DNA of 64,000 bases from Candidatus Siliceabacter maunaloa (lineage in GTDB: Bacteria; Actinomycetota; Thermoleophilia; Solirubrobacterales; Solirubrobacteraceae): positions 106,621 to 170,620 of the forward strand of contig JANDLV010000001.1 in assembly GCA_024330185.1 (NCBI GenBank). Direction: 5' to 3'. This document shows, one piece after another, positions 8,988 to 17,809 of this stretch; position 1 is the first letter of the stretch; each line of letters starts with the position of its first letter. Under the pieces are notes generated by a model that was not told the DNA's origin, made no database searches, and saw nothing but the letters and a program-made list of their open reading frames with translations. The translations under genes were made by a program, and so were the position numbers.

Positions 8988-9733
8988 GCGACGCCTCCGG
9001 CAACGGCCACCCCGACGGCTGCGCGCTGGTCACCGGCGCCTCGCGGGGCATCGGCGAGGCGATCGCCACCGCGCTGGCCGCCGACGGCTGGCCCGTGGGC
9101 GTCAACTTCCGCAGCGACGAGCAGGGCGCCGACCGCGTCGTGGCGGCCATCGAGGCCGCCGGCGGCACGGCGGTCGCCGCTCCCGGCGACGTGACCGACC
9201 CCGCCACCGCCGACGCCCTCTTCACGCAGCTCGAGGAGCGCTTCGGCCCCGTGCTGGTCCTTGTCAACAACGCCGGCACGCGCGCCGACGGGCTGACGGT
9301 GCAGATGGAAGACGATGCCTGGGACCTCGTGGTCCAGACCAACCTCTCGGCCGCCTTCCGCCTCACCCGCCGCGCGGTGCGCACGATGACCCGGCAGCGC
9401 TTCGGGCGCATCATCAACATCGCCTCCATCGTCGGCCCCAAGGCCAACGCGGGGCAGGCCAACTACGCGGCGGCCAAGGCGGGCCTCATCGGGTTCACCA
9501 GGACGGTCGCCGTCGAGGTCGCCCGCCGCGGGGTCACCGTCAACGCGGTTGCCCCGGGGCTCGTGGACACCGAGCTGACCGAGGGCATCCCGTCCAAGTT
9601 CCTGGAGGCCGTCCCCGCCCGCCGCGCCGGTACCCCCGAGGACGTCGCCGCCTGCGTGCGCTTCCTGGCCTCCGACCCCGCCGGCTACGTCACCGGCACG
9701 ACCCTCACCGTCGACGGCGGCCTGTCCGCCTAA
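8984..9733 (+). CDS. fabG: 3-oxoacyl-ACP reductase
   Basis: This NADPH-dependent short-chain dehydrogenase performs the first reduction of the elongation cycle. The TGASRGIG nucleotide motif, NNAG, the catalytic serine in IASIVG and the YAAAK pair are all present, and the C-terminus TLTVDGGLSA is typical of FabG. I choose ATG 8984, which forms an ATGA overlap with the fabH stop, over ATG 8972 just upstream in the same frame. The acyl carrier protein gene follows after 26 bases. Confidence 0.93.
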   Translation: MSDASGNGHPDGCALVTGASRGIGEAIATALAADGWPVGVNFRSDEQGADRVVAAIEAAGGTAVAAPGDVTDPATADALFTQLEERFGPVLVLVNNAGTRADGLTVQMEDDAWDLVVQTNLSAAFRLTRRAVRTMTRQRFGRIINIASIVGPKANAGQANYAAAKAGLIGFTRTVAVEVARRGVTVNAVAPGLVDTELTEGIPSKFLEAVPARRAGTPEDVAACVRFLASDPAGYVTGTTLTVDGGLSA

Positions 9734-9759
9734 GCAAACCAAACCAGAGGAGATAACAC

Positions 9760-10011
9760 ATGGCCACCACCGTCACCGCAGACCAGGTCGAGAAGGTCGT
9801 CTACGACGCGCTCGCAGAGATCGGCCCCAGCCGCGACCAGCTCAACCGCGAGGCCACCTTCGAGGAGCTCGACGTCGATTCGCTGGACCTCGCCGAGGTC
9901 AGCCAGGTCGTGGAGGAGGAGTTCGGCGTCACGCTCAAGGGCGATGACGTCGAGAAGCTCAAGACCGTCGGCGACGCCCTAGACCTGATCCTCCAGCGCG
10001 CGACGTCGTGA
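9760..10011 (+). CDS. acpP: Acyl carrier protein
   Basis: An 83-residue acidic four-helix protein with the phosphopantetheine attachment motif DSLDLAE at S41. It carries growing acyl chains between the neighbouring FAS-II enzymes. A clear AGAGGAG ribosome site precedes the ATG. Its stop overlaps the fabF start as GTGA, so it is made in step with the condensing enzyme. Confidence 0.95.
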   Translation: MATTVTADQVEKVVYDALAEIGPSRDQLNREATFEELDVDSLDLAEVSQVVEEEFGVTLKGDDVEKLKTVGDALDLILQRATS

Positions 10012-11222
10012 GCCGCCGCGTCGTCATCACCGGGGTGGGTGCCGTCACGCCGCTGGGCGTGGGCGCGCGCACCCTGCACGAGCGCTGGAGCGCCGGCGCG
10101 TGTGGCATCGAGGACGGCGAGGGCGTCTGCGCCGACTTCGACCCCACGGCGGTGATGTCGACCAAGGAGGCGCGGCGCGCGGACCGCTTCACCCAGTTCG
10201 CCATCGTCGCGTGCGACGAGGCGCTGGCCGAGGCCGGCTGGGAGGACGGCCTGCCCTACGAGGCCGAACGGGTCGGCTGCTTCCTGGGCACCGGGATCGG
10301 CGGCATCGGCACGCTCGAGGCCAACCACCAGGAGCTGCTGGAGCGCGGCCCCGGCCGCGTCTCCCCCCTGGCCGTGCCGCTGATGATGGGTAACGCGGGC
10401 GCAGCGGCGCTGTCCATGCGCTACGGCCTGCGCGGACAGACCTACGGGCTCGTCTCGGCCTGCGCGGCCGGCGCCCACGCCGTCGGCGCGGCCGCCCGCA
10501 CCATCCAGGCCGGCGACGCCGACGCGATGGTCACCGGCGGCTCGGAGGCCGCGCTCACCCCGCTTGCCCAGGCCGCCTTCGCCGCGCTGGACGCGATCTC
10601 CAACGAGGGTATCTCGCGCCCCTTCGACGCCCGGCGCGACGGCTTCATCATGGGCGAGGGCGCCGGGGTTCTGGTGCTCGAGGAGGAGGAGGCCGCGCGC
10701 GCCCGCGGGGCCACCGTGCTGGGCGAGGTGCTCGGCTACGCAGCGACCTCCGACGCTTACCACCTCACCGCGCCCGAGCCCCGGGGCAGCGGCGCGGCGG
10801 CTGCGCTGCGCGGGGCGCTGCGCGACGCCGGCCTGGAGCCCGGTGACGTCGACTACGTCAACGCGCACGGGACCTCCACCCCGCTCAACGACCGCAGCGA
10901 GACCAACGCGCTCAAGGCGGCTCTGGGCGACCACGCATACAAGGTCCCCGTCTCCTCGACGAAGTCGGCCATCGGGCACCTGCTCGGCGCGGCGGGCGCC
11001 GTCGAGGCGGTGGCCACGATCCTGGCCCTGCGCGACGCCATCGCGCCGCCGACCATCGGCTACGAGGAGCCCGACGAGGGCCTGGACCTCGACTACGTCC
11101 CCGGCTCGGCCCGCCCGCTGGAGCTCGACAACGGCCGGCCGCCCATCGCCCTGTCGGACTCGTTCGGCTTCGGCGGCCACAACGTCGTCCTCTGTCTACA
11201 GGCAGCCCCTGCAGACTCATGA
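10008..11222 (+). CDS. fabF: Beta-ketoacyl-ACP synthase II
   Basis: The 404-residue elongating condensing enzyme has active-site C152 (SACAAGAH), H287 (VNAHGTSTPLND) and K319/H324 (KSAIGHLLGAAG), the standard KAS-I/II set. It starts at GTG 10008 overlapping the acp stop and ends in an ATGA overlap with the carboxyltransferase gene. The position between acp and the carboxyltransferase fits a single polycistronic fatty-acid operon. Confidence 0.94.
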   Translation: MSRRVVITGVGAVTPLGVGARTLHERWSAGACGIEDGEGVCADFDPTAVMSTKEARRADRFTQFAIVACDEALAEAGWEDGLPYEAERVGCFLGTGIGGIGTLEANHQELLERGPGRVSPLAVPLMMGNAGAAALSMRYGLRGQTYGLVSACAAGAHAVGAAARTIQAGDADAMVTGGSEAALTPLAQAAFAALDAISNEGISRPFDARRDGFIMGEGAGVLVLEEEEAARARGATVLGEVLGYAATSDAYHLTAPEPRGSGAAAALRGALRDAGLEPGDVDYVNAHGTSTPLNDRSETNALKAALGDHAYKVPVSSTKSAIGHLLGAAGAVEAVATILALRDAIAPPTIGYEEPDEGLDLDYVPGSARPLELDNGRPPIALSDSFGFGGHNVVLCLQAAPADS

Positions 11223-12670
11223 GCCTCGCGCTCGTCCCCCGCGCCGACGAGCGCCTGACGCCGCTCGAGCGCCTCGAGGTGCTGTGCGACCCCGCCTCGC
11301 TGAGCCTCATCCGCTCCGGCGTCGAGTCGGAGCACATGGGGGATCGTGCGCGCCCCGGCGACGGCGTGGTGGGGGGCACGGGGCGCGTCGACGGCCGTCA
11401 GGTCGCCTGCTACGCCCAGGATCCGTCCTACGCGGGCGGCTCCCTGGGCGAGGCGCACGCCGAGACCATCGTGCACGTGCTGCGCATGGCCGGCCGCACG
11501 CGCGTTCCCGTCGTCGGGTTCGTGGAGTCGGCCGGCGCGCGCCTGCAGGAGGGCCTGGGCGCCCTGGGCGGCTACGGGCGGATCTTCGCCGAGCACGTGC
11601 GCCTGTCGGGGCGGGTGCCCCAGATCTCGGTGATCACCGGCGCCTCGGCGGGCGGCGGCTCCTACGCCCCCGCGCTGACCGACTTCACGGTCATGACCGA
11701 CGCGGCGACCATGTTCCTCACCGGGCCGGGGGTGGTCAAGGAGGTCATGGGCGAGGACCTGACCACCGCCGAGCTGGGAGGCCCCAGAGTCCATGAACGC
11801 AACGGCGTCTGCCAGCTCACGGCGCCCAGCGACGTGGACGCCGCCCTGCTGGTGCGCGACCTGCTCGACCACCTGCCCCAGCACGGCGGCGAGCGACCGC
11901 AGCGCTGGCCGACCGTCGCGCCGCGTGGCGAGCGCCCCGACGCGGTCGTCCCCGCGGAGGATCGCAAGGTCTATGACGTGCGCGACGTGGCCCGTCAGCT
12001 CGTCGACGGCGGGCGGCTGCTGGAGGTCTGCGAGCGCTGGGCGCGCAACATGGTCTGTGCCTTCGCCCGCCTGGACGGCCGCTCGGTGGGGGTCGTCGCC
12101 AACCAGCCCAAGTACCTCGGTGGCGTCCTGGACGCCACGTCGGCCCAGAAGGCCGCGCGCTTCGTGCGCACCTGCGACCTCTACGGGCTGCCGCTCGTGG
12201 TGCTGGTCGACACGCCCGGCTTCCTGCCCGGCAGCCGCCAGGAGGCAGCCGGGGTCATCCGCCACGGGGCCAAGCTCGTGCACGCCTTCGCTCAGGCCAC
12301 GGTGCCCAAGGTGACGATCGTGCTGCGCAAGGCCTACGGTGGCGCGTTCATCGCCATGAACGCCAAGGAGCTGGGCGCCGACCTGGTCTTCGCCTGGCCG
12401 AGCGCGCAGCTCGGCGTCATGGGCCCCAGGCAGGCCGTGGGGATAGTGCACCGCAAGCGCATCGCCGAGGCCGACGACCCCGCCCAGGCCTGCGACCGCC
12501 TGGCGCGCGAGTACGCCGAGGAGCACCTCGCCGCCGCGGCGGCGATGCGCGCCGGACACGTCGACGAGGTCATCCCCCCGTCGCAGACCCGCGACCGCCT
12601 GGCCGGCGCGCTCAACGCGCTGGAGACGGGCGAGCGCGCAACGCCCGGCTATACCAACGTCCCCTTGTAG
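11219..12670 (+). CDS. Acyl-CoA carboxylase carboxyltransferase (AccD/PccB type)
   Basis: A 483-residue protein with both halves of the biotin-dependent carboxyltransferase fold in one chain. The N-half has GFVESAGARLQEG and TGASAGGGSYAPALTDF; the C-half has VDTPGFLPGSRQE and RKAYGGAFIAMN. This is the AccD5/PccB layout of actinobacteria, which makes malonyl-CoA or methylmalonyl-CoA with a separate biotin-bearing alpha chain. Its place inside the FAS-II run suggests acetyl-CoA as the main substrate, supplying malonyl-CoA to FabD. No biotin carboxylase alpha subunit is adjacent; the only biotin protein in the window is pyruvate carboxylase. Confidence 0.88.
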   Translation: MSLALVPRADERLTPLERLEVLCDPASLSLIRSGVESEHMGDRARPGDGVVGGTGRVDGRQVACYAQDPSYAGGSLGEAHAETIVHVLRMAGRTRVPVVGFVESAGARLQEGLGALGGYGRIFAEHVRLSGRVPQISVITGASAGGGSYAPALTDFTVMTDAATMFLTGPGVVKEVMGEDLTTAELGGPRVHERNGVCQLTAPSDVDAALLVRDLLDHLPQHGGERPQRWPTVAPRGERPDAVVPAEDRKVYDVRDVARQLVDGGRLLEVCERWARNMVCAFARLDGRSVGVVANQPKYLGGVLDATSAQKAARFVRTCDLYGLPLVVLVDTPGFLPGSRQEAAGVIRHGAKLVHAFAQATVPKVTIVLRKAYGGAFIAMNAKELGADLVFAWPSAQLGVMGPRQAVGIVHRKRIAEADDPAQACDRLAREYAEEHLAAAAAMRAGHVDEVIPPSQTRDRLAGALNALETGERATPGYTNVPL

Positions 12671-12696
12671 TCGTGGCCCGACCGGAGGAAACACTG

Positions 12697-13503
12697 ATGC
12701 TCAACGGCAAGCGACTCGTCATGACCGGAGTCCTCACCAAGGACTCCATCGCCTTCCATGCGGCTCAGCGCGCGCAGGAGCTGGGGGCCGAGATCGTGCT
12801 CAGCAGCTTCGGGCGCCAGCGGCGGATGACCGAGCGGGCCGCCAAGGGCCTGGACCCGGTCCCCGACGTGCTGGAGCTCGACGTCAACAGCGAGGCCGAC
12901 CTGGTCGCTCTGCACGAGGAGCTCTCGGGGCGCTGGGGGAGCGTCGACGGCGTCCTGCACGCGATCGCCTTCGCGCCCCCCGACGCCCTGGGAGGCAACT
13001 TCCTCACCACACCGCCCGACAGCGCCGCGCAGGCCTTCCTGACCAGCGCCTACTCGCTCAAGTCGCTCAGCGAATCGCTCCTGCCCCTGATGGAATCGCA
13101 GGGCGGCGGCGTGGTGGGGCTGGACTTCGACGCCAGCGTGGCCTGGCCGGTCTACGACTGGATGGGCGTGGCCAAGGCCGCGCTGGAGGCGGTCTCGCGC
13201 TATCTGGCGCGTGACCTCGGGCCGCACGGCGTGCGCGTCAACCTCGTCTCGGCCGGGCCGATCGAGACGCTGGCCGCCGGGGGCATCCCCGGCTTCGAGC
13301 AGCTCGCGGGCACCTGGCGCGACCAGGCCCCGCTGGGCTGGGACGCCGCCGATCCGGGGCCCGTGGCCGACGCGGTCTGCTTCCTGCTCTCCGACCTCGC
13401 GCGGGGCATCAGCGGCGAGATCGTGCACGTCGACGGCGGCTTCCACGCCATGGGCGCCCCAATGGGCACCGCCGACCGTGCCGAGTCGGTGCCCGCCTCG
13501 TGA
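12697..13503 (+). CDS. fabI: Enoyl-ACP reductase, InhA-like
   Basis: The 268-residue enzyme catalyses the last reduction of the elongation cycle. The sequence WPVYDWMGVAKAALEA contains the Tyr-x6-Lys catalytic pair in a context very like mycobacterial InhA, and the FabI-type start GKRLVMTGVLTKDSIAF is clear. The ATG at 12697 follows CGGAGGAAAC at ideal spacing, which decides against the GTG 24 bases upstream. It overlaps the next SDR gene by four bases. Confidence 0.93.
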   Translation: MLNGKRLVMTGVLTKDSIAFHAAQRAQELGAEIVLSSFGRQRRMTERAAKGLDPVPDVLELDVNSEADLVALHEELSGRWGSVDGVLHAIAFAPPDALGGNFLTTPPDSAAQAFLTSAYSLKSLSESLLPLMESQGGGVVGLDFDASVAWPVYDWMGVAKAALEAVSRYLARDLGPHGVRVNLVSAGPIETLAAGGIPGFEQLAGTWRDQAPLGWDAADPGPVADAVCFLLSDLARGISGEIVHVDGGFHAMGAPMGTADRAESVPAS

Positions 13504-14600
13504 GCGTCCTGCTGACGGGTGCGACCGGCTTCGTGGGCATGGAGGTCCTCGCGCGGCTGCTCGAGGGCGACGAGGAGGTGGTCGCGCTGGTGCGCGGGGG
13601 GGACGAGTCGGAGGCGCAGGCGCGGCTTGACACAGTGCTCGACGGCTTGGGCGTGGAGCCCGCAGCGCGCTCCCGCGTGCGCGCCGTCGTCGCCGAGCTG
13701 ACCAGTCCCGGCTTGGGCCTCACCGACGCCGATGCGGACACGCTGGCCGGCGAGGTCACCGAGATCGTGCACTGCGCGGCTTCGGTCTCCTTCGCCCAGT
13801 CGCTGCCCGACGCACGGGCGATCAACGTGCTGGGCACCCGCGGCGTGCTCGAGCTCGCGCAGCGCATCGGGCAGCGCGGTGCGCTGCGCCGGATGGTCCA
13901 CGTCTCCACGGCCTACGTCGCCGGGCGCCATCGCGGGCGCTTCGCCGAGCGCGACCTCTACATCGGCCAGGAGTTTCGCAACACCTACGAGCAGACCAAG
14001 GCCGAGGCCGAGGCCCTCGTCGACGCCGCCGGGCAGGATCTCCCGATCGTCACCCTGCGTCCCAGCATCATCATGGGGGAGTCCGACACGGGCTGGACGC
14101 CCGCCTTCAACGTCCTCTACTGGCCGCTGCGCGCCTTCGACCGCGGCCTGCTGCCCTCCATCCCCACCAAGCCCGGCAACCGCGTCGACGTCGTGCCCGT
14201 GGACTTCGTGGCCGACGCGATCGTCCACCTGCTGCGCGAGCCCTCCGACGTGCGCGGCGTCGTGCACGCGACGGCGTCCGACGCCGCGCCGACCGCGCAG
14301 GAGCTCGTCGCTCTGGCTGCACAGACCCTGGGCCGCGATCGCCCGCCGCTCGTCGAGGATAGCGACGACAGCCTCGGCCGCCACAGCGAGGAGGCGGCAC
14401 AGTACATGCCCTACTTCGACATGGAGATGATCTTCGACGACGAGCGGGCCCGAGAGCTGCTGAGCCCCGCGGGCATCGTCGCGCCGCCGCTGCACGACTA
14501 CTTCCCCGCGCTGGTGGACTACGCGCGCCGCGCGCGCTGGGGCAAGACGGCGCTCACCCGGGCACAGGCGCGCGCGCAGGCCACAACCCCTGCGGCCTGA
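13500..14600 (+). CDS. Extended SDR / thioester-reductase-like oxidoreductase
   Basis: The 366-residue protein has an N-terminal Rossmann motif (TGATGFVG), a VHVSTAYVAG strand and the YEQTK (YxxxK) catalytic pair. This is the pattern of the NAD_binding_4/male-sterility or thioester-reductase group of extended short-chain dehydrogenases. It is the last gene of the overlapping fatty-acid run (GTGA junction with fabI), so a fatty acyl or acyl-ACP substrate is likely but not shown. A role in reducing an acyl thioester to aldehyde or alcohol is one possibility. Confidence 0.75.
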   Translation: MSVLLTGATGFVGMEVLARLLEGDEEVVALVRGGDESEAQARLDTVLDGLGVEPAARSRVRAVVAELTSPGLGLTDADADTLAGEVTEIVHCAASVSFAQSLPDARAINVLGTRGVLELAQRIGQRGALRRMVHVSTAYVAGRHRGRFAERDLYIGQEFRNTYEQTKAEAEALVDAAGQDLPIVTLRPSIIMGESDTGWTPAFNVLYWPLRAFDRGLLPSIPTKPGNRVDVVPVDFVADAIVHLLREPSDVRGVVHATASDAAPTAQELVALAAQTLGRDRPPLVEDSDDSLGRHSEEAAQYMPYFDMEMIFDDERARELLSPAGIVAPPLHDYFPALVDYARRARWGKTALTRAQARAQATTPAA

Positions 14601-14615
14601 GATCATCGGGGGCGC

Positions 14616-15248
14616 GTGCGCCTCGTGTGCCTCTCCGATCAGCACGGGCACCTGCCCGACCTGCCGGAGGGCGACGTGCTGGTGCTGGGCGGCGACCTGT
14701 GCCCGATCGACGACCACGCGATCCCCGTGCAGGCCGCCTGGCTGGACGGGCCGTTCCGGTCGTGGCTGGAGGGCGCCGGCTTCGCGCACGTCGTGGGCAT
14801 AGCGGGCAACCACGACTTCGTCTTCGAAGCCGGGCGGGAGCCGCGCGACCTTCCCTGGAACTACCTGCGCGACGGCGCCGTTGGCATCGCCGGCGTCAGC
14901 TTCTACGGCTTCCCCTGGACGCCGATCCTCGGGCCGTGGGCCTTCGAGGCCACCCCGGGCCAGATGCAGGAGCACCTCGCCCACCTGACCGCTGCGCCCG
15001 ATGTGCTCGTCGCGCACGGACCGCCGGGCGGATGCCTGGATCGCACGTGGCGCGGCGAGCGGGTCGGCTCCCTGGAGGTGCGCGAGGCGGTCCTCCACCA
15101 CGCCCCGCGCCTGGTGGTGAGCGGCCACATCCACGAGTCCCACGGGCGGGCGCGGCTGGGGTGCAGCGACGTCGTCAACGCCTCGCTGCTCAACGAGCGC
15201 TACGAGCCCGTCTTCGCCCCGGTCGTCATCGACCTGCCGGTGGAGTGA
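14616..15248 (+). CDS. Calcineurin-like metallophosphoesterase
   Basis: A compact 210-residue phosphoesterase with the expected metal-binding series: SDQHGH, GGDLCP, GNHDF, VAHGPPGG and GHIHESHG. The family hydrolyses phosphomonoesters, phosphodiesters or nucleotides; the substrate here cannot be predicted. It starts at GTG 14616, fifteen bases after the SDR gene, and may be co-transcribed with it. Confidence 0.85.
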   Translation: MRLVCLSDQHGHLPDLPEGDVLVLGGDLCPIDDHAIPVQAAWLDGPFRSWLEGAGFAHVVGIAGNHDFVFEAGREPRDLPWNYLRDGAVGIAGVSFYGFPWTPILGPWAFEATPGQMQEHLAHLTAAPDVLVAHGPPGGCLDRTWRGERVGSLEVREAVLHHAPRLVVSGHIHESHGRARLGCSDVVNASLLNERYEPVFAPVVIDLPVE

Positions 15249-15336
15249 GCCCGGGAAGGGCGAGCCCGAGCCCGAGCCCGTGCGGGGAGGAAGAGTGGCG
15301 GGCGGTCGACACGCGCCAACGGTATAGGGAGGCCTG

Positions 15337-15519
15337 TCAGGACCCCTCGCCCGCGGGGGCGCGCAGGCGCACGAACCACTCCACGGCGAAGAACAACCCG
15401 CTGAGCACCAGCGCCCACCAGCCCCAGCCGGCGATCGGGCGCGTGGCCACCAGGGCGACGATGAACACCACGAGGGCGATGGTCGACAGCGCCTGCCAGG
15501 TCTTGTGGTTCGTGAGCAC
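15337..15519 (-). CDS. Small two-helix membrane protein
   Basis: A frame of 60 codons from GTG 15519 encodes a hydrophobic protein with two likely membrane helices (LSTIALVVFIVALVA and WGWWALVLSGLFFAVEWFV) and short charged ends. The amphipathic layout with aromatic residues at the helix edges is that of a genuine small integral protein rather than a chance frame. It sits in the 349-base gap between the phosphoesterase and the acyl-CoA dehydrogenase, on the opposite strand. Function unknown; the start is uncertain. Confidence 0.6.
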   Translation of the reverse strand: MLTNHKTWQALSTIALVVFIVALVATRPIAGWGWWALVLSGLFFAVEWFVRLRAPAGEGS

Positions 15520-15597
15520 GTGCAGGGAGGGTACGTCGCGCGGCTCGCTGACGGACAATGGAGGCACGCATCGCGTGCCGACCACAGGAGCCCGCCC

Positions 15598-16842
15598 ATG
15601 ACCACCACCGCGCCCGCCGGCCTGGACTTCAGCATCCCGCCCCACCTGCAGCCGATCCTCGAGCGCGTGCGCGCCTTCGTGACGCAGGACGCGCTGCCCG
15701 CCGAGCAGCGCATCGCCGACCCCGCCGACGTGCTGGCCTCCTGGGACGTCGTGGAGGCGCTGCGCGACCGCGCCCGCGAGCGCGGTATCTACACACCCCA
15801 CCTGCCTGAGCAGTGGGGCGGCCTGGGCGTCGGCGTGCTGGGCATGGCGCTCATCTCCCAGGAGTGCGGCGCCAGCCCGCTGGCCTCGCTGGGCCTCAAC
15901 GCGATGGCCCCCGACGAGGGCAACATGCACACGCTGCTCATCGCCGGCGACGAGGGGCAGCTCGAGACCTGGCTGCGCCCGCTGGCAGAGGGGCGCACCC
16001 GGTCGTGCTTCGCCATGACCGAGCCCGACGTGGCCAGCTCGGACCCGACCAACCTCGGGACCACGGCGGTGCGCGACGGCGACGAGTGGGTCCTCAACGG
16101 CCGCAAGTGGTGCATCACCGGCGCCGACGGGGCGGCTTTCGCCATCGTCGTGGCCAAGACCGACGACGACGCGACCAAGGGCCACCGCAACTACTCCCTG
16201 ATCATCGTCCCCACCGACACGCCCGGGTGGCGCATCGTGCGCCACCCGCAGTGGCTGGGCTCCGACGTGCCCGGCGGCCACCCCGAGATCGCGCTCCAGG
16301 ACGTCCGTGTGCCGATCGGCAACCTGCTGGGCGGCGAGGGGGAGGGCTTCGCCATCGCCCAGCGCCGGCTGGCCGGCGGGCGCCTTGCCCACGCGATGCG
16401 CTGGATCGGGGTGGCCCAGCGGGCGCTGGACCTCAGTGCGAAGCGGTTGCTGGAGCGCAGGGCCTTCGGCAAGGAGCTGGCTCGCCACCAGGGCCTGCAG
16501 TTCATGCTCGCCGACAGCGCCATGGACCTATACGCCAGCAGGCTGATGGTCCTCCATACGGCCTGGAAGGTGGAGCACGGGATGCCCCACCGCCAGGAGG
16601 TCGCCATGACCAAGACCTTCGTCTCCGAGGCCTTCGGGCGCATCGCCGACCGCGCGGTGCAGATGCACGGCGCCGCCGGCATCGCGATGGACCTGCCCAT
16701 CGCCGGGATCTACGCCGACGCCCGCGCGGCGCGGATCTACGACGGCGCGAGCGAGGTGCACCGCATGGTCATGGCCCGCGAGGTGCTGAAGCTCGCGGCG
16801 GCCGGCGAGTCGACCCGGCAGGCCTGCGGCGACGTGGGCTGA
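15598..16842 (+). CDS. Acyl-CoA dehydrogenase
   Basis: The 414-residue flavoprotein shows the family's FAMTEPDVASSDPTN flavin-binding strand, the middle beta domain, and the C-terminal helical part with QMHGAAGIAMDLP and ARIYDGASEVHRMVMARE. The layout is closest to ACAD10/11-like enzymes. It should catalyse the first oxidation of beta-oxidation on an unknown acyl-CoA. ATG 15598 is supported by CAGGAG eight bases upstream. It stands alone rather than with other beta-oxidation genes. Confidence 0.9.
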   Translation: MTTTAPAGLDFSIPPHLQPILERVRAFVTQDALPAEQRIADPADVLASWDVVEALRDRARERGIYTPHLPEQWGGLGVGVLGMALISQECGASPLASLGLNAMAPDEGNMHTLLIAGDEGQLETWLRPLAEGRTRSCFAMTEPDVASSDPTNLGTTAVRDGDEWVLNGRKWCITGADGAAFAIVVAKTDDDATKGHRNYSLIIVPTDTPGWRIVRHPQWLGSDVPGGHPEIALQDVRVPIGNLLGGEGEGFAIAQRRLAGGRLAHAMRWIGVAQRALDLSAKRLLERRAFGKELARHQGLQFMLADSAMDLYASRLMVLHTAWKVEHGMPHRQEVAMTKTFVSEAFGRIADRAVQMHGAAGIAMDLPIAGIYADARAARIYDGASEVHRMVMAREVLKLAAAGESTRQACGDVG

Positions 16843-16907
16843 GGGGCTGCGCAGGCCGGGCCCCCGCACCGCGGGTGCTCGATCGCGCGACGCGCTTCCC
16901 CGCGCAC

Positions 16908-17732
16908 TCAGCGGCGCGGGAGTCCGTGCCCACCCGCCCTGGGCAGCACGCGGGTGATCTGCAGCTCGGCCGGCGCGGGGACCGCGTAACGCACGGTAGT
17001 TCCGGTATCGTCGCCCTCGTCGTCCTGCTCGTCCTCGTCGAGCGCGAAGTCCTCGTCGTCGAAGTCGTCGTCGAAGTCCTCGGCTTCGAGCTCGGCCTCA
17101 TCGTCCGGGCCGACGTCGTCAGCGAGCGCGGCGTCCTCGTTGGGCCCGGGGACGGGGACCACCGACCCGGGGCCTGTCGTCTCGCCCTGGCTCTCCAGGG
17201 TCGGGTCCGCGCTCACGGCCTCCGTGCGAACCTCGGGCATGGGAAAGCGCCGGTCGGCGTCCTTGGCCAGCGCGGCCAGCTCCCCGGCGATGCGCTCCAT
17301 CTCGCCCAGCAGCCGCGTGCGCTCGCGCCACAGGTGCTCGATCTCGGCGTCCAGCTCGCGCGCCCGGGCCTCGGCTGCCTCCTTTATGGTCGTCGCCTCG
17401 CGCTCGGCGCGGGCCAGGCGGTCGTCGGCCTGGGTCCGGGAGCGGGCGGTGATGTCCTCGGCCACCTCGGTGGCGCGCTGGAGCACCGCGCTGGTCTCCT
17501 CGCCCACGCGGGCCAGCGCGTCGCGCACGGCGCCGTCGGGGCGGCGCAGGGTCACCGCCTCGTCGACGAAGCCGCTCACCCGGGCGACGTAGGCGTCCAC
17601 CGCATGACGCTCGTAGCCCCACACGCCGCTGGGGAACTCGACCCTGCGCAGGCCGGCGCCCGTGGCCTGCAGGTCGTTGGAGGGGCCGGCAGGCTCCGGC
17701 ACGGAGTGCGCGGCGAACGTTTGAGATGCCAT
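16908..17732 (-). CDS. DivIVA-domain coiled-coil protein
   Basis: The 274-residue protein has a DivIVA-like N-terminal motif (VWGYERHAVDAYVARVSGFV, about residues 38-57). A long alanine/glutamate/arginine coiled coil follows (about 75-165), then a highly acidic low-complexity tail (DFDDDFDDEDFALDEDEQDD). DivIVA-type proteins mark curved membrane and organise polar growth or septation in actinobacteria. The gene is divergent from the glycosidase at 17810, with a short shared upstream region. The exact role is inferred from domain type only. Confidence 0.72.
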   Translation of the reverse strand: MASQTFAAHSVPEPAGPSNDLQATGAGLRRVEFPSGVWGYERHAVDAYVARVSGFVDEAVTLRRPDGAVRDALARVGEETSAVLQRATEVAEDITARSRTQADDRLARAEREATTIKEAAEARARELDAEIEHLWRERTRLLGEMERIAGELAALAKDADRRFPMPEVRTEAVSADPTLESQGETTGPGSVVPVPGPNEDAALADDVGPDDEAELEAEDFDDDFDDEDFALDEDEQDDEGDDTGTTVRYAVPAPAELQITRVLPRAGGHGLPRR

Positions 17733-17809
17733 GCGGCGCCTGTTCGACGTCGACGCGCGGGTTCCTGAAAGGTCGCGTGCAGGACCGGGGCTAGCATCGC
17801 TCTCGTCGC

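Noticed and set aside
15263..15282. Short gagccc repeat after the phosphoesterase
   Set aside because: Only three units in GC-rich intergenic DNA, with no stem or coding meaning.
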